Assembly (NCBI GenBank): GCA_017303615.1
Contig: JAFLCK010000019.1
Span: forward strand, 1 to 64,000
Direction of reading: 5' to 3'
Origin: Obscuribacter phosphatis_A
GTDB taxonomy: Bacteria; Cyanobacteriota; Vampirovibrionia; Obscuribacterales; Obscuribacteraceae
DNA: 64,000 nt
Each line of letters opens with the position of its first letter. Positions within the stretch are counted from its first letter, which is position 1. Made by a program: the position numbers and the translations under genes. The notes beneath the pieces are model-generated. The model saw nothing but the letters and a program-made list of their open reading frames with translations, searched no databases and was not told the DNA's origin. This document shows, one piece after another, positions 25,175 through 34,369 of the stretch.

Positions 25175-25268
25175 GTCTTTTGCCCCGCATGTCTCTAATA
25201 CTAAAGACGTAGTTTTTTGGGAAAAAGTTCAATTTTTGTAGTGAGCCCGAAAATTAAATTTGGTTGCT

Positions 25269-25304
25269 GAGTGAAAACGAACCGATATCGGTTCGTTTTT
25301 ACTC
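25269..25304. repeat. 36-bp palindrome of the AACCGATATCGGTT family
   Basis: The core at 25280-25293 is extended by AAAACG and CGTTTT, and further by gagtg and actc, to 36 bases with a single mismatch that would be a G-U pair in RNA. It lies in the 223-base divergent gap upstream of the transposase-derived gene. The inner 26 bases match the first prmC copy. Confidence 0.85.
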
Positions 25305-25397
25305 AAAGATTCCGAGAGCCTTTCAAAATATCTTGCAAATGTCAAGAGGGGCGCTGAGCCCTGCAACTTTTTCTCATTCAGTTCGTATCTCATTAAG

Positions 25398-26081
25398 TTG
25401 GTCAATGAGGTGCTTTTCTTGTTTCGCCTATTCGCAAAAGTTTTTCTTGTTTCTCTCTTCTGTTTGGCTGGCTATGTTCTTTCTGTTTTGTGGAGAGTGA
25501 GCTTGGCTGAGGAGGCAGTTTTTGGGTGCTCCAAGCTAATTCGTATTGGTACATTCCAGAAAAGATTGGATATGCCGGCTCCAGCTATGTATCCAGGCAA
25601 TAAGACCTTGTTGAATAACTTTGAGGGAAAAGAAATTCGAGCCTATAGTCAAAAGATAAATGGGTTTCAGCATTTGTATGGCTCTGCACTCGTTTGCTTT
25701 GAACTAGGTGCGGAGTTTGCCACCTTACTCTTTGCTGCTAACGAGTTCGCTGAGTATACATTCGACTATGATGGAGTTCGCGCGGAGGACCTATTAGATC
25801 GGCGAAAGGACCTAATCAATAATAGACTTGGTCGAAGGCTTGGCTCTCGACTACGAGCGGTGTGTTATGGTTCAGAAGCAGAGCAGCGGCTGATTAGACT
25901 TTGTGTCGAAGCCATGGAGAGTTCGAATGAATTTCTGCCGCATTTTATTGACCAGAGAGTTCTAAAAGAGCCCGACGAAGCCAAGTTGGGCTGCCCATTC
26001 TTACCCAAAAGGAATTTGTTCAATTACATTTGCAAACCTCAGAAAATCAAGGATATTGGTTCAATCTTTAGTAAAAGCTGA
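25398..26081 (+). CDS. Uncharacterised membrane-anchored protein
   Basis: This 227-residue protein has one N-terminal transmembrane helix (FAKVFLVSLFCLAGYVLSVLW). Its globular part contains GFQHLYGSALVCFELGAEFA and RRKDLINNRLGRRLG. The pattern of aromatic-H-x3-SA, an acidic mid-segment and D-x-x-N-N-x-x-G is reminiscent of DUF6973-like proteins, but this is only a resemblance. The N-terminus is uncertain: the longest frame starts at TTG without a clear ribosome site. The extreme C-terminus (IKDIGSIFSKS) is encoded by a degenerate form of the window's repeated palindrome. The neighbouring genes give no functional clue. Confidence 0.5.
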   Translation: MVNEVLFLFRLFAKVFLVSLFCLAGYVLSVLWRVSLAEEAVFGCSKLIRIGTFQKRLDMPAPAMYPGNKTLLNNFEGKEIRAYSQKINGFQHLYGSALVCFELGAEFATLLFAANEFAEYTFDYDGVRAEDLLDRRKDLINNRLGRRLGSRLRAVCYGSEAEQRLIRLCVEAMESSNEFLPHFIDQRVLKEPDEAKLGCPFLPKRNLFNYICKPQKIKDIGSIFSKS

Positions 26082-26195
26082 AAAAATAGCTGTTCTTGAA
26101 ATCTGTCTCGGAAGCTCTATTGTTCTCTCCTTTTCTAGGCTGCCTGGGGCAAGAAAGTGATAGAGTAATTCCTGCAAACGAGAGAGAACTCACCG

Positions 26196-27929
26196 GTGCT
26201 GAGAAAACTGGAAGACTGGCGGAATTATCTTCGCTACATACTGATTGTAGTTGCTTTGCCAATCTTTCTCTTGATTTTGAACGGGACCAGTTCCAGTTCA
26301 TATTGTTCAACCTATGCCGCAATGCGAATTTTCGCAGGGCGCTTGCTTAATGATGGTCTGTTGCTCTATTCAGATTTTTTTCTCATCGAGTCTCCGGTCA
26401 GCATCTCTGTGATGTCGCTTCTAGTTAAGGCACTAGAGGCGTTGTCTCTTGGTGCTTCGACCTTGAATGTCTTGTTTGGAGGGAGTCTCGGTTGGCTGAC
26501 TTTGGCGTTTCTGCCGGTTTTCGCGGTGCCCATTCTATCGTTTATCTGCGGGCTTGCTAGTCTCGCTTTGGTATTACCGATAATTTTTAGCAGTGGTTCA
26601 ACTGTGGCTACTTCACTAAGAGCCGATTTACCTGCTTATGTTAGCGCTTTTTTCCTTACCATTCTTTGCTGTTTCTTTGATTTTGGGGATTCGCAGTCAT
26701 TTTTGTTGGCAGTTCTTCTGTTGTGGTTGCCTCTGAGAATTCTGCGCTATGAAGAGGTTCGTATTGCCAAGCAAATTGCCTTGCTTGCGGGAGCTTTTGC
26801 GGCATTGTCAATCTTTTGTGATCCGACAGCCGTTATCTTTTGGGGGTTCGTGGAAATTTTCTTGTTAGCGTCGACTGCTGGAAGGCAAGGGCGCTTGATC
26901 TTGCCAATGAATATGTTTGCCTTTCTCAAGCAATACCTATTAAGGTCTGAGGTAGTTGGCTTCTTTCTGACTTCGGCGGGATGTCTGCTTTATCTTGGAG
27001 CACTGCCTGATGCGACCAAGCGGTTGTATTGGGAGGCGGTGGTGCCAATACAGTTTATGCAGTTTCAATCTGATCATCCTGCGATTTATGGTCCACTCTC
27101 GTCTCCTAATCGCCTTGATGTCATAGTTTGTTATCTGCTTGCTTCTCTGCTTGCGATTTGGCACCGGCGCTTTAGCCCTGATTGTCTGCCTTCCTTGCTG
27201 TCTGTGGTTGGACTGGCGGGTTTGGTGCAGTACGTCCTTCAGAATGAAGGACTATCTAGAAGCCTTGTCTTAACAGTCTTTTCTAGCTTCGCTATTTTCT
27301 TGATTTGTGGCTATCGCAGTCTTTGTTTGTTAATTGAGAGAACGCGAGATTTGCATTGGCCGCTTAATTTTGAAAAGGTATTTCTGATTTTGGTTGTCTG
27401 GCTTGCTTCTGGATACCTGAATTTTTGTTTGAATATTGATAGACAAGCTTTGCGGTCCCAGTATCAGATTGATATCGAAAGTGGTGCGCGTCCCATAGAA
27501 GATTTCTTGCTTGAAAAAACTAAGCCAGGTGAAAAAGTGGCAATCATAGCTGATTTCCCTGAGGCGGCTTATCCTCTCTTGTTAAGTCACGATCGCATAA
27601 TCGCCACTCGCTTGCTTTCTTTCCGCTGCTTGAGTCTGCTTCATGCCCGCAGTGAGAAGGGGGCGCTCAGTCCAGTCTTGAAAGACTTCTATGCCAAGCT
27701 ACTGAGCGAACTGCATGAAGATTTGGTAGACCCGGCTTGTAAGCTCTGTCTGATTAATCAGTCAATCACTTTGCCGATTCTCGAAAAGGCGCAGATTGTA
27801 AATAGGCTTTCTGATGCCAGCTATTTAGCAAAGCAAGGTCCGGAACTCGTTAGGTTTGTCAGCGCCGGCAACCGGCAGCCGCATGAGTACTTTGGCTATA
27901 ACTACGATTTCGCTGTTTATGCGCCATGA
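26196..27929 (+). CDS. GT-C-like polytopic membrane protein
   Basis: This 577-residue protein has about ten to twelve transmembrane helices and a soluble C-terminal domain of about 150 residues. The first periplasmic loop has YAAMRIFAGRLLNDGLLLYS followed by DFFLIESP, the pattern of GT-C (GT39/ArnT-like) glycosyltransferases, where an early loop acid activates a lipid-phosphosugar donor. The start is GTG. It overlaps the next gene, a protein of the same layout, by 4 bases, so the two are translationally coupled and probably form one system modifying a glycan or lipid. No donor or acceptor can be named. Confidence 0.6.
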   Translation: MLRKLEDWRNYLRYILIVVALPIFLLILNGTSSSSYCSTYAAMRIFAGRLLNDGLLLYSDFFLIESPVSISVMSLLVKALEALSLGASTLNVLFGGSLGWLTLAFLPVFAVPILSFICGLASLALVLPIIFSSGSTVATSLRADLPAYVSAFFLTILCCFFDFGDSQSFLLAVLLLWLPLRILRYEEVRIAKQIALLAGAFAALSIFCDPTAVIFWGFVEIFLLASTAGRQGRLILPMNMFAFLKQYLLRSEVVGFFLTSAGCLLYLGALPDATKRLYWEAVVPIQFMQFQSDHPAIYGPLSSPNRLDVIVCYLLASLLAIWHRRFSPDCLPSLLSVVGLAGLVQYVLQNEGLSRSLVLTVFSSFAIFLICGYRSLCLLIERTRDLHWPLNFEKVFLILVVWLASGYLNFCLNIDRQALRSQYQIDIESGARPIEDFLLEKTKPGEKVAIIADFPEAAYPLLLSHDRIIATRLLSFRCLSLLHARSEKGALSPVLKDFYAKLLSELHEDLVDPACKLCLINQSITLPILEKAQIVNRLSDASYLAKQGPELVRFVSAGNRQPHEYFGYNYDFAVYAP

Positions 27930-29650
27930 GTCAATTTGAAAGTTACGCCTTCTGGTTCCGATTCACCAAGGCTTCTCTAGTTGTTTTTGTCTTATGCTTT
28001 TTGCTCCTCTTTTTCGGTAAGTTTCTCTTCTTCCTAAGTTATCCACTGCTTACTTATGCTGATCAGGCATTTTATCTGCAGTGCGGCAAGATAATCTTGG
28101 CGGGTGGTGTTCCTTATAGGGATGTGTTTGATTGGAATCCACCTCTGATTATGTATTTGGCAGTGATTCCAATTCTTCTTTCATCCTGCTTTCGCGCGTA
28201 CTTTGCCAATAGGGACTTACTAGTCTTTCTCTCGCCTATACTCTGTGGCTTTACCTCAGATATCTTTTTCTTCAACTTGGTCACTCTTGCTTGCGGCTGC
28301 TATGCAGTCTTCTTGTCGATGTTCCTACTCTATCGCTATAAAGGCTTTGTATCGCTACTACTGCGTATGCCGATGCTGATTCTCTTTGTTTTTTACTTCT
28401 GCATGCAAAGTTACTCATTCGGAGAGCGTGAACATTTGCATTTCGGGCTTATCTTGCCGCTTTTCGTCCTTCGTCTTCTTCGGCTGCAGGGTAAGAAGAT
28501 TTCCATTCAGCATTCGGTTTTAGCCGCTTTGCCGGCGTCCTTGACTTTATTGTTTAAGCCGCAGTTTCTTTTGGCTTACTGTGCTTTCGAGGCGACGCTC
28601 GCTCTTCAGGCTCTTTCCGGGCGGCATCGGTATGAGCCGAACACACCCGAATCTAGGCAAGAATGGGAGCCCGCCTCCGGCGCTTTCCTATCTCGACTGC
28701 TTTCCTCCTTGTATGTTAGAAAGCTCGCGTCTTTTTATCGCCAACCAGAAGTTTACTGCTTGCTGACCATGACATTACTTTATGTAGGCTGGTTCTTCTT
28801 TGTTTTTCCTGCTGATGCACGAACTTGCTTCCTGCAGGAAATTCTGCCTTTGTACGATATTGCCTATGGCTTCTCTCGGCGGGCGGTCCTGCTGCTCTTT
28901 CGCGCCGACAATTTGATTTTGCAGTCGGTTTCGATTAGTTTTGCGGGTCTCTTCCTTGGCTTATTGCTTAGTCGTAGCAGTGCTTTCGCTGCGGCGCTCT
29001 CTGCTTTCCTCGCCGTATCGCTTTGGAATTATTTCTATGGAAATCAGATTTGGCTTTATCGCTTGGTTCCGTCTGAAGGTGCAGCCTTTCTTGTTCTAGG
29101 GGAAGGTATCTATCTCGGCAGTTTGGTAGTTTTGGGACGTTTTCGCGCCGGTCGCCTGATGGCACTTGCACTGGTTTACATGCTAGTTGCTCTTTTCTTT
29201 TGCGCGCAATCGTTTACCCAGTCAGTAAACGCTAGAAAACTAGATTGTTCGGCTCCGCTTGATGAGGTCGGCATTCGTATGATCTATTTTCATTCTCTCA
29301 TCGGTCGAAAGGACAGTGAGATTCTTTGGCTTGGCACTGGCATAAGTCCGGGGTTCCCGGCAATTCTCCAATTTAGCGGTCGCCCTGGTTCAAGATATGT
29401 GTATTCGATACTTGCCCAAGTGAGTCATGCTATGTCTCTCAGCCCGGCTCACCGTCAGCGCTTTGAGCCGGTGTTTCGAAGAATGCTCGCTGAGTACAAG
29501 AGATACATAGTCAAGAAAAAGCCCAAGCTGATTGTCGTGCAGCGGAATCCTATGCAGGCCTTTCTTAACCAGGGTGGAATCGAACTAGCTGCTTTCGGCT
29601 ACCGCGAGGTGGAGGGGTGTAAAGAGTATGGTTTCTTTGTTCGAAACTAG
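27926..29650 (+). CDS. GT-C-like polytopic membrane glycosyltransferase
   Basis: This 574-residue protein has many transmembrane helices. A first-loop motif, YADQAFYLQCGKIILAGGVP then YRDVFDWNPPLIMYL, is characteristic of GT39/GT-C family glycosyltransferases: an acidic pair followed by G-x-P-Y-x-D and an N/P-P turn. The C-terminal soluble part contains a Cys and many basic residues (KKKPKLIVVQRNP). It is coupled by a 4-base overlap to the preceding related gene. Products of such genes act on the outer face of the inner membrane, using polyprenyl-phosphate sugars. The specific role is unknown. A 15-base gap separates it from the convergent TPR gene. Confidence 0.7.
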   Translation: MSQFESYAFWFRFTKASLVVFVLCFLLLFFGKFLFFLSYPLLTYADQAFYLQCGKIILAGGVPYRDVFDWNPPLIMYLAVIPILLSSCFRAYFANRDLLVFLSPILCGFTSDIFFFNLVTLACGCYAVFLSMFLLYRYKGFVSLLLRMPMLILFVFYFCMQSYSFGEREHLHFGLILPLFVLRLLRLQGKKISIQHSVLAALPASLTLLFKPQFLLAYCAFEATLALQALSGRHRYEPNTPESRQEWEPASGAFLSRLLSSLYVRKLASFYRQPEVYCLLTMTLLYVGWFFFVFPADARTCFLQEILPLYDIAYGFSRRAVLLLFRADNLILQSVSISFAGLFLGLLLSRSSAFAAALSAFLAVSLWNYFYGNQIWLYRLVPSEGAAFLVLGEGIYLGSLVVLGRFRAGRLMALALVYMLVALFFCAQSFTQSVNARKLDCSAPLDEVGIRMIYFHSLIGRKDSEILWLGTGISPGFPAILQFSGRPGSRYVYSILAQVSHAMSLSPAHRQRFEPVFRRMLAEYKRYIVKKKPKLIVVQRNPMQAFLNQGGIELAAFGYREVEGCKEYGFFVRN

Positions 29651-29665
29651 TTTTAAGCCTTGGTT

Positions 29666-31774
29666 CTAGAGAGGTGGTTGCGCACTACCGGCGGTTTCAC
29701 TACCTGGCAGGACAGATTTGATCTTGTCGAGGGCTTCTTTGACATTGCCGGCATAGGGTCCCGTCGGCTCCAAGCTTAGATACTTCTCGTAGTTCGATAC
29801 AGCCTGCTCAGTTTCATTGCGGGCTTGATAGAGGCAGCCCATGGCGTAAAAGGCATTGGCATAGTTGCCGTCCAACTGCACTGCCTTCTGGTATTCACTG
29901 AGCGCCCCTTCAGTATTTTCTTGCCCTGTATAGACCAGACCCAAGTTATAGTGCGCCAGCACGCTGTCGGGCTTGAGCGCCAGGGCTTTCTGGTATTGGG
30001 TGGTGGCATCTTCATATTTGCGCATACCGAGATAGACATTGCCCAGGTTGATAAGTGGCTCGATAAAATTGCTGTCTAGTTCAATAGATTTCTTGAACAT
30101 TATGGTCGCAGCAGCGGCGTCTCCTTTGCGAGAAAGTGCCAGACCCAGGTCGTTGAAGGCTTCAGACGAGCGTGGATTGAGTTGAACGATGCGTTGATAA
30201 TTTTCGATGGCGCTTTCCAGCTTGCCCTGTTGCACCAGGTTGTCGGCAAGCATATTGAGCAAGTCTAAGTCGTTTGGATCTTTAACCAAAAGCTGTCGCA
30301 GTCTAAATTCACCTTTGGCTGGATTGCCCTCCAGCGATTCTAGATTGGCCATAGAGACTATGGCGCTGCGATCGTTGGGATTGAGATTTAGCGCGCTCTC
30401 TAGCGCTGAACGAGCCCCGACATAATCTTTCAATTTGACTAGGGCGGCACCTAATTCTTGGAAGGCCGCCGGATCGCTTGGTTCTATGCTCAGTCCCTGC
30501 CTGTAGTGGCCAACGGCTTGGCTGAGGTCACCTTTCAAGAGTAGTGTGCGCCCTAAGTTAATCATCGCTTGTCCATCGTTAGGACTGAGCGATATCGCCG
30601 TCTTAAACTCTTGCTCGGATAGATCGTAGTCGCGCTGCCGCTGCTTGATGATACCCAGGTTGTAGTGCGCATTGGCATAGTTTGGATTTAGCTTAATCAC
30701 CTTCTGGAAAGCTTGGGCCGCTTCGTCTAACTTGCCGCTGTTCTGCAGAAGATAACCCATGCTGTAAGCTGAATTGGCATCTTTCGGGTCGAGGGTAACT
30801 GCTTGCCGGTAGGCTTCGATGGCACCGGTTACTTCTTTCTGGCGTGTGAGGGCGTCACCTAGCTGGGCAAACCATTCAGCACGATCGCCTTTGATCGCCA
30901 GCGCTGCTCTCAATTCGTTCACAGCTTCAGCCAGCTTACCCCTGGCCGCCTCGGTCTGACCAAGTAAAGCGTGGGCATCGGCTACGGAAGAATCTATTTT
31001 GACAGCTTTAGCGAGCGCTTCAGCGGCACCGTTGTAGTCTTTCAGTGCTAACTTACAGGCACCCATGTTGTACTGCATAGTGAAATTTTGGGGTTGGCTG
31101 CGCAGAATTTTGCTGTAGTTCTCTATGGCTTGCTGGTACTCACCCTTGTCTTGGAAGGCAGCCGCCAACTGTGAGCGGGCTTTGAGATGCTCCGGATAGG
31201 CCTGTACAACCTTCTTGAGTTCATTGATGGCTTCGTCGGTATTGCCGGCGATGCGCAATATTACGCCCAAATTAAGACGAAACAAGACAACATCGGGTCT
31301 TAGTTTGATGGCTTCGTCGTACTCGTTGACAGCTTCCTGCAGTTCACCTTGCGCCTGTAACAGAGAGCCGAGGGTCATTCTGGCAAAAGCGTCATAAGGT
31401 CTGATTCTTATCGCTCTTCTGTACTCGGCTATAGAGTTTTCGGTGTCGCCAGACTGGTGCATGGCTTCGGCTAAACTCAGATGAACCAGGGGATCGTAAG
31501 GAGCATTTATCGCTACTTGTTTGAAGATTTGCAGGGCTTTGTCTATTTCGCCCTTCTTCATATAAGTGATGCCCTGGTAATAAAGATCAAGAAACTGTTT
31601 AGGCATGGGTTGCGGTGTTATGCCCTGGGCCGCCGCCGACATTGCTAAAAGCCCGCCGCCTGCTTGCACAACTAACTGTAAAGCCGCCGCCAGAGCCAAG
31701 AAATCCTTTCTCAGTACCCTTGTTTTTCGGTTAGACCCGCCGCAGGTATAGCTATTCGAACTTTTCAGGCTCAT
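29666..31774 (-). CDS. Secreted TPR protein with long solenoid
   Basis: This is a protein of about 700 residues. A signal-like hydrophobic segment (FLALAAALQLVVQAGGGLLA) is followed by about 17 consecutive 34-residue TPRs of the O-GlcNAc-transferase/PilF style, each with the W/Y-x-x-L-G, A and P marks (for example AFNDLGLALSRKGDAAAATIMFKK). No catalytic domain follows, so it is a pure scaffold, probably periplasmic. The N-terminus is uncertain: the longest frame begins at TTG 31858, with in-frame ATGs at 31849 and 31774. The latter gives a signal peptide of plausible length and is used here. A long gene-free region lies upstream. Confidence 0.75.
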   Translation of the reverse strand: MSLKSSNSYTCGGSNRKTRVLRKDFLALAAALQLVVQAGGGLLAMSAAAQGITPQPMPKQFLDLYYQGITYMKKGEIDKALQIFKQVAINAPYDPLVHLSLAEAMHQSGDTENSIAEYRRAIRIRPYDAFARMTLGSLLQAQGELQEAVNEYDEAIKLRPDVVLFRLNLGVILRIAGNTDEAINELKKVVQAYPEHLKARSQLAAAFQDKGEYQQAIENYSKILRSQPQNFTMQYNMGACKLALKDYNGAAEALAKAVKIDSSVADAHALLGQTEAARGKLAEAVNELRAALAIKGDRAEWFAQLGDALTRQKEVTGAIEAYRQAVTLDPKDANSAYSMGYLLQNSGKLDEAAQAFQKVIKLNPNYANAHYNLGIIKQRQRDYDLSEQEFKTAISLSPNDGQAMINLGRTLLLKGDLSQAVGHYRQGLSIEPSDPAAFQELGAALVKLKDYVGARSALESALNLNPNDRSAIVSMANLESLEGNPAKGEFRLRQLLVKDPNDLDLLNMLADNLVQQGKLESAIENYQRIVQLNPRSSEAFNDLGLALSRKGDAAAATIMFKKSIELDSNFIEPLINLGNVYLGMRKYEDATTQYQKALALKPDSVLAHYNLGLVYTGQENTEGALSEYQKAVQLDGNYANAFYAMGCLYQARNETEQAVSNYEKYLSLEPTGPYAGNVKEALDKIKSVLPGSETAGSAQPPL

Positions 31775-31858
31775 ATCCGGCAGTAGACCTCGTATAAGAA
31801 AGACTTGAGACAAGAAAGACTTTGTGATTGTCAACAGGTTTTGACCCATCAGGCACAA

Positions 31859-32582
31859 TTATTGCCCAAATGACGGCACTTTCCAAAGTAAGTTCCTCTT
31901 AGTTAATTGAGTCCTGCTAAAGGGTTGGAAAGCCTCACCCGGCTTGATGTCAAGGGGTCTCTGCCCTCGCTTTGTCTGTGGGCAGCCTTAGACAGGTTGG
32001 CTAAATTCTGCAAGCCCTTTTTGTACAACATGCACATTGTTCTGAATGTGGCTAGCGGTGTACATTAGAAGCATAGAGGAAAGGGAGGTTAGGGAGAAAC
32101 AGCGCTTGTGCTGTGCGATCTCGTGGCTGAACTACTTAAATCAATTCACCACTGAGTCTCTGTTCGACCGGCATCCAATTTAATTAATCGAACGACTTTC
32201 CGGCAGAAGCCACCTCTATATGCGAAGAATCCGTCCACTGTCCACAGTTGGCAGATTAAAGAGTAGTACCGTCCATAGGTAATTTATGTTCGCCTTATTC
32301 GCGGCAATACCTCAGAAATCATCAAGAGCGAAAGCTTACCAATCTACTTATCTGTAGCGGTTCTCGTTTGTTTGCCTGGTTCACATGCTCGTGAACTGAA
32401 GAGCGACTTTTTATTGAAAATGCAGTCGATCTAGATTTGCGACTAGATTGAGATTATCGTCCACGACTTGCTGTGACGTTAGATCTTATTGTCTGCTGAA
32501 AATCAAAGTAATCACTAATCCACACTCAAAATTCGAAGGATCTGTATCGCACCGCGGGTGCTGGTACAAATGAAAGTGCACC
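31859..32582. other. 724-base gene-free region upstream of the aminotransferase
   Basis: No supported coding sequence was found. Several dyads are visible: ctgccc/gggcag at about 31961-31986 and gttcac/gtgaac at about 32380-32396. The region is much longer than normal for this compact genome. It could hold a long leader or a small RNA, but no match to RNase P, tmRNA, 6S RNA or a known riboswitch was recognised. Confidence 0.4.
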
Positions 32583-34076
32583 ATGGCAGTATATAAAAGA
32601 GAGTTTCAGCGTAAGCGCTTCCCGGTGATCGAGAAGACTGCTGGCGTAACCAATTATGAGAAACTGGCTGAGAACGCCCTCGCAAATTCTATTAATCACC
32701 TCAATACAGCCTACGGGCAGAAGCTTTCCGGCGCCGAAGGTGCCGTTGAATTCAGAGACGAAGGCGTCTATACCTTCGATAACCAAGGACGTCGCTATCT
32801 CGACTGTCTGGGTGGATTCGGCATTTTCAACGTCGGTCACCGTCATCCCAAGGTGGTCAATGCCGTCAAGGCGCAGCTCGACCAAGTGGCTTTGCATTCG
32901 CAGGAGCTTATCAACCCTTGGGCAGCGCATCTGGCCAGTCAGCTGGCTGCCATCGCGCCTGGTGATTTGCAGTATTGTTTTTTCGGTAATAGCGGCAGCG
33001 AAGCCGTAGAAGGCGCCATCAAACTGGCCCGCCTCTATACCGGCAAGAGCGAGATTATATCGACCAAGAACGCCTACCACGGCGTCAGCATGGGGGCACT
33101 CTCAGCCACCGGACGTGATGTTTTCCGTAAACCCTTCGAGCCTCTTCTCAATGGTTTCGTTCATGTTCCGTTCGGTGATGCCCAAGCCATCGAAGCCGCT
33201 ATTAATGAAAATACAGCGGCAGTAATTCTTGAACCTATTCAGGGCGAAGGCGGTATCAACGTTCCGCCTGCTGGCTATCTGCGTAAGGTGCGTGAGATTA
33301 CCCGTAAGAAAGGCGTGCTTCTTATTCTTGACGAAGTACAGACCGGTATGGGTCGCACCGGTCGCATGTTCGCTTGCGAACACGAAGGTGTGCTGCCTGA
33401 TATTCTCTGCCTAGCCAAAGCTTTAGGCGGCGGTGTTATGCCGATTGGATGCTTTATGGCATCGGCAAAAGTATGGAAGGTCCTGGAGCCGAACCCTACT
33501 ATTCATAATTCAACTTTCGGTGGTAATCCGCTTGCTTGTTCCGCCGCTTCTGCTTGTGTGGAAGTACTTTTGGAAGAGCACCTCCCGGCTCGAGCAGCCG
33601 TGATGGGCAACCATTTCAACAATCGCTTGAACGAACTGAAGGAGCGTTATCCCGAGCAGATAGCCGATGTCAGAGGTCGCGGTCTTCTAATTGGTCTTGA
33701 GTTCACCAGCAAAGAATTGCGAGAAGCAGTTCAGGTAGAACTCTTCCATCGCGGCGTTCTGGTTGCCGGGACTCTCAATGCCAACCGCACTTTCAGAATC
33801 GAGCCTCCACTCATCATTACCGAATCTCAAATCAACTTTATGGTTGATACCCTCGAAGGTATCCTCAAAGATTTGCTTTCCGGTGAAATAGGCGAGATTG
33901 AGGAAGTGAAGCAAAATTCGGGTAAGAAGAAAAGAGAAAAGGAAAGCGGTGTAGTTAGAGCTGCGCGTAAGTTGACGCCGGTGAAATCTGGCTCGGCTGC
34001 TAAGAATTCCAAACCTGCCAAAGGCTCTAAAAAGAGTGCCAAAGGCAAAACTAGAACTAGTAGGAGCGAAAGATGA
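32583..34076 (+). CDS. Putrescine aminotransferase-like class III transaminase
   Basis: This is a PLP enzyme of fold type I, class III, closest in character to putrescine aminotransferase (PatA/YgjG), including the N-terminal KREFQRKRFPVIEKTAGVTN leader. Motifs are GNSGSEAVEGAIKLAR (phosphate loop), LILDEVQTGMGRTG (the Asp that contacts the PLP nitrogen) and CLAKALGGGVMPIG with the Schiff-base Lys. It would convert putrescine and 2-oxoglutarate to 4-aminobutanal and glutamate; substrate is inferred. After residue 435 there is a Lys/Ser-rich basic tail of about 60 residues not typical of the family. It overlaps the next small gene by 4 bases. It links to the polyamine genes at the left end. 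Confidence 0.85.
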   Translation: MAVYKREFQRKRFPVIEKTAGVTNYEKLAENALANSINHLNTAYGQKLSGAEGAVEFRDEGVYTFDNQGRRYLDCLGGFGIFNVGHRHPKVVNAVKAQLDQVALHSQELINPWAAHLASQLAAIAPGDLQYCFFGNSGSEAVEGAIKLARLYTGKSEIISTKNAYHGVSMGALSATGRDVFRKPFEPLLNGFVHVPFGDAQAIEAAINENTAAVILEPIQGEGGINVPPAGYLRKVREITRKKGVLLILDEVQTGMGRTGRMFACEHEGVLPDILCLAKALGGGVMPIGCFMASAKVWKVLEPNPTIHNSTFGGNPLACSAASACVEVLLEEHLPARAAVMGNHFNNRLNELKERYPEQIADVRGRGLLIGLEFTSKELREAVQVELFHRGVLVAGTLNANRTFRIEPPLIITESQINFMVDTLEGILKDLLSGEIGEIEEVKQNSGKKKREKESGVVRAARKLTPVKSGSAAKNSKPAKGSKKSAKGKTRTSRSER

Positions 34077-34291
34077 AACCTCTGAGTCGCAAGGGCGATA
34101 GCCTGTTGCAAGAGAGACTAAAGAAGTTATCTAACCCCGCAGATATAGCGGCGACTTTGCAGGCTTATCTAGAAAGCGAGAGGCACAACCATGTCATGAG
34201 CGCAGCTATGTCTGGTGCAGATGTCGTGCAGATTGGCTCTGCTCTGCCAGGCGGCAACGTAATTTGTCTCGACAAAATGCGAGTGGTGTAA
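34073..34291 (+). CDS. Small unknown protein coupled to the aminotransferase
   Basis: This is a 72-residue soluble protein with a basic helical first half (LQERLKKLSNPADIAATLQA) and a short beta-like end (GNVICLDKMRVV). Its ATG overlaps the aminotransferase stop by 4 bases, which argues for a real, translationally coupled gene. No family was recognised. It ends 5 bases before the 3' end of tRNA-Val on the other strand. Confidence 0.5.
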   Translation: MKPLSRKGDSLLQERLKKLSNPADIAATLQAYLESERHNHVMSAAMSGADVVQIGSALPGGNVICLDKMRVV

Positions 34292-34296
34292 AAATC

Positions 34297-34369
34297 TGGG
34301 CGATGAGGGATTCGAACCCCCGACCTTCACTGTGTGATAGTGCTGCGCTACCAACTGCGCTAATCGCCC
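34297..34369 (-). tRNA. tRNA-Val (CAC)
   Basis: The 73-base reverse-strand tRNA has acceptor gggcgat/atcgccc with discriminator A, D-arm gcgc-agttggta-gcgc, anticodon loop atcacac giving CAC (reads GUG) and T-arm cgggggttcgaatccct. The first base pair of the anticodon stem (27-43) is a G-A mismatch. CCA is not encoded. Confidence 0.88.

Noticed and set aside
32041..32120. gaggaaaggg segment as the start of RNase P RNA
   Set aside because: The universal gaggaaagtccgggc motif is not completed and no matching 3' conserved elements or paired ends were found.
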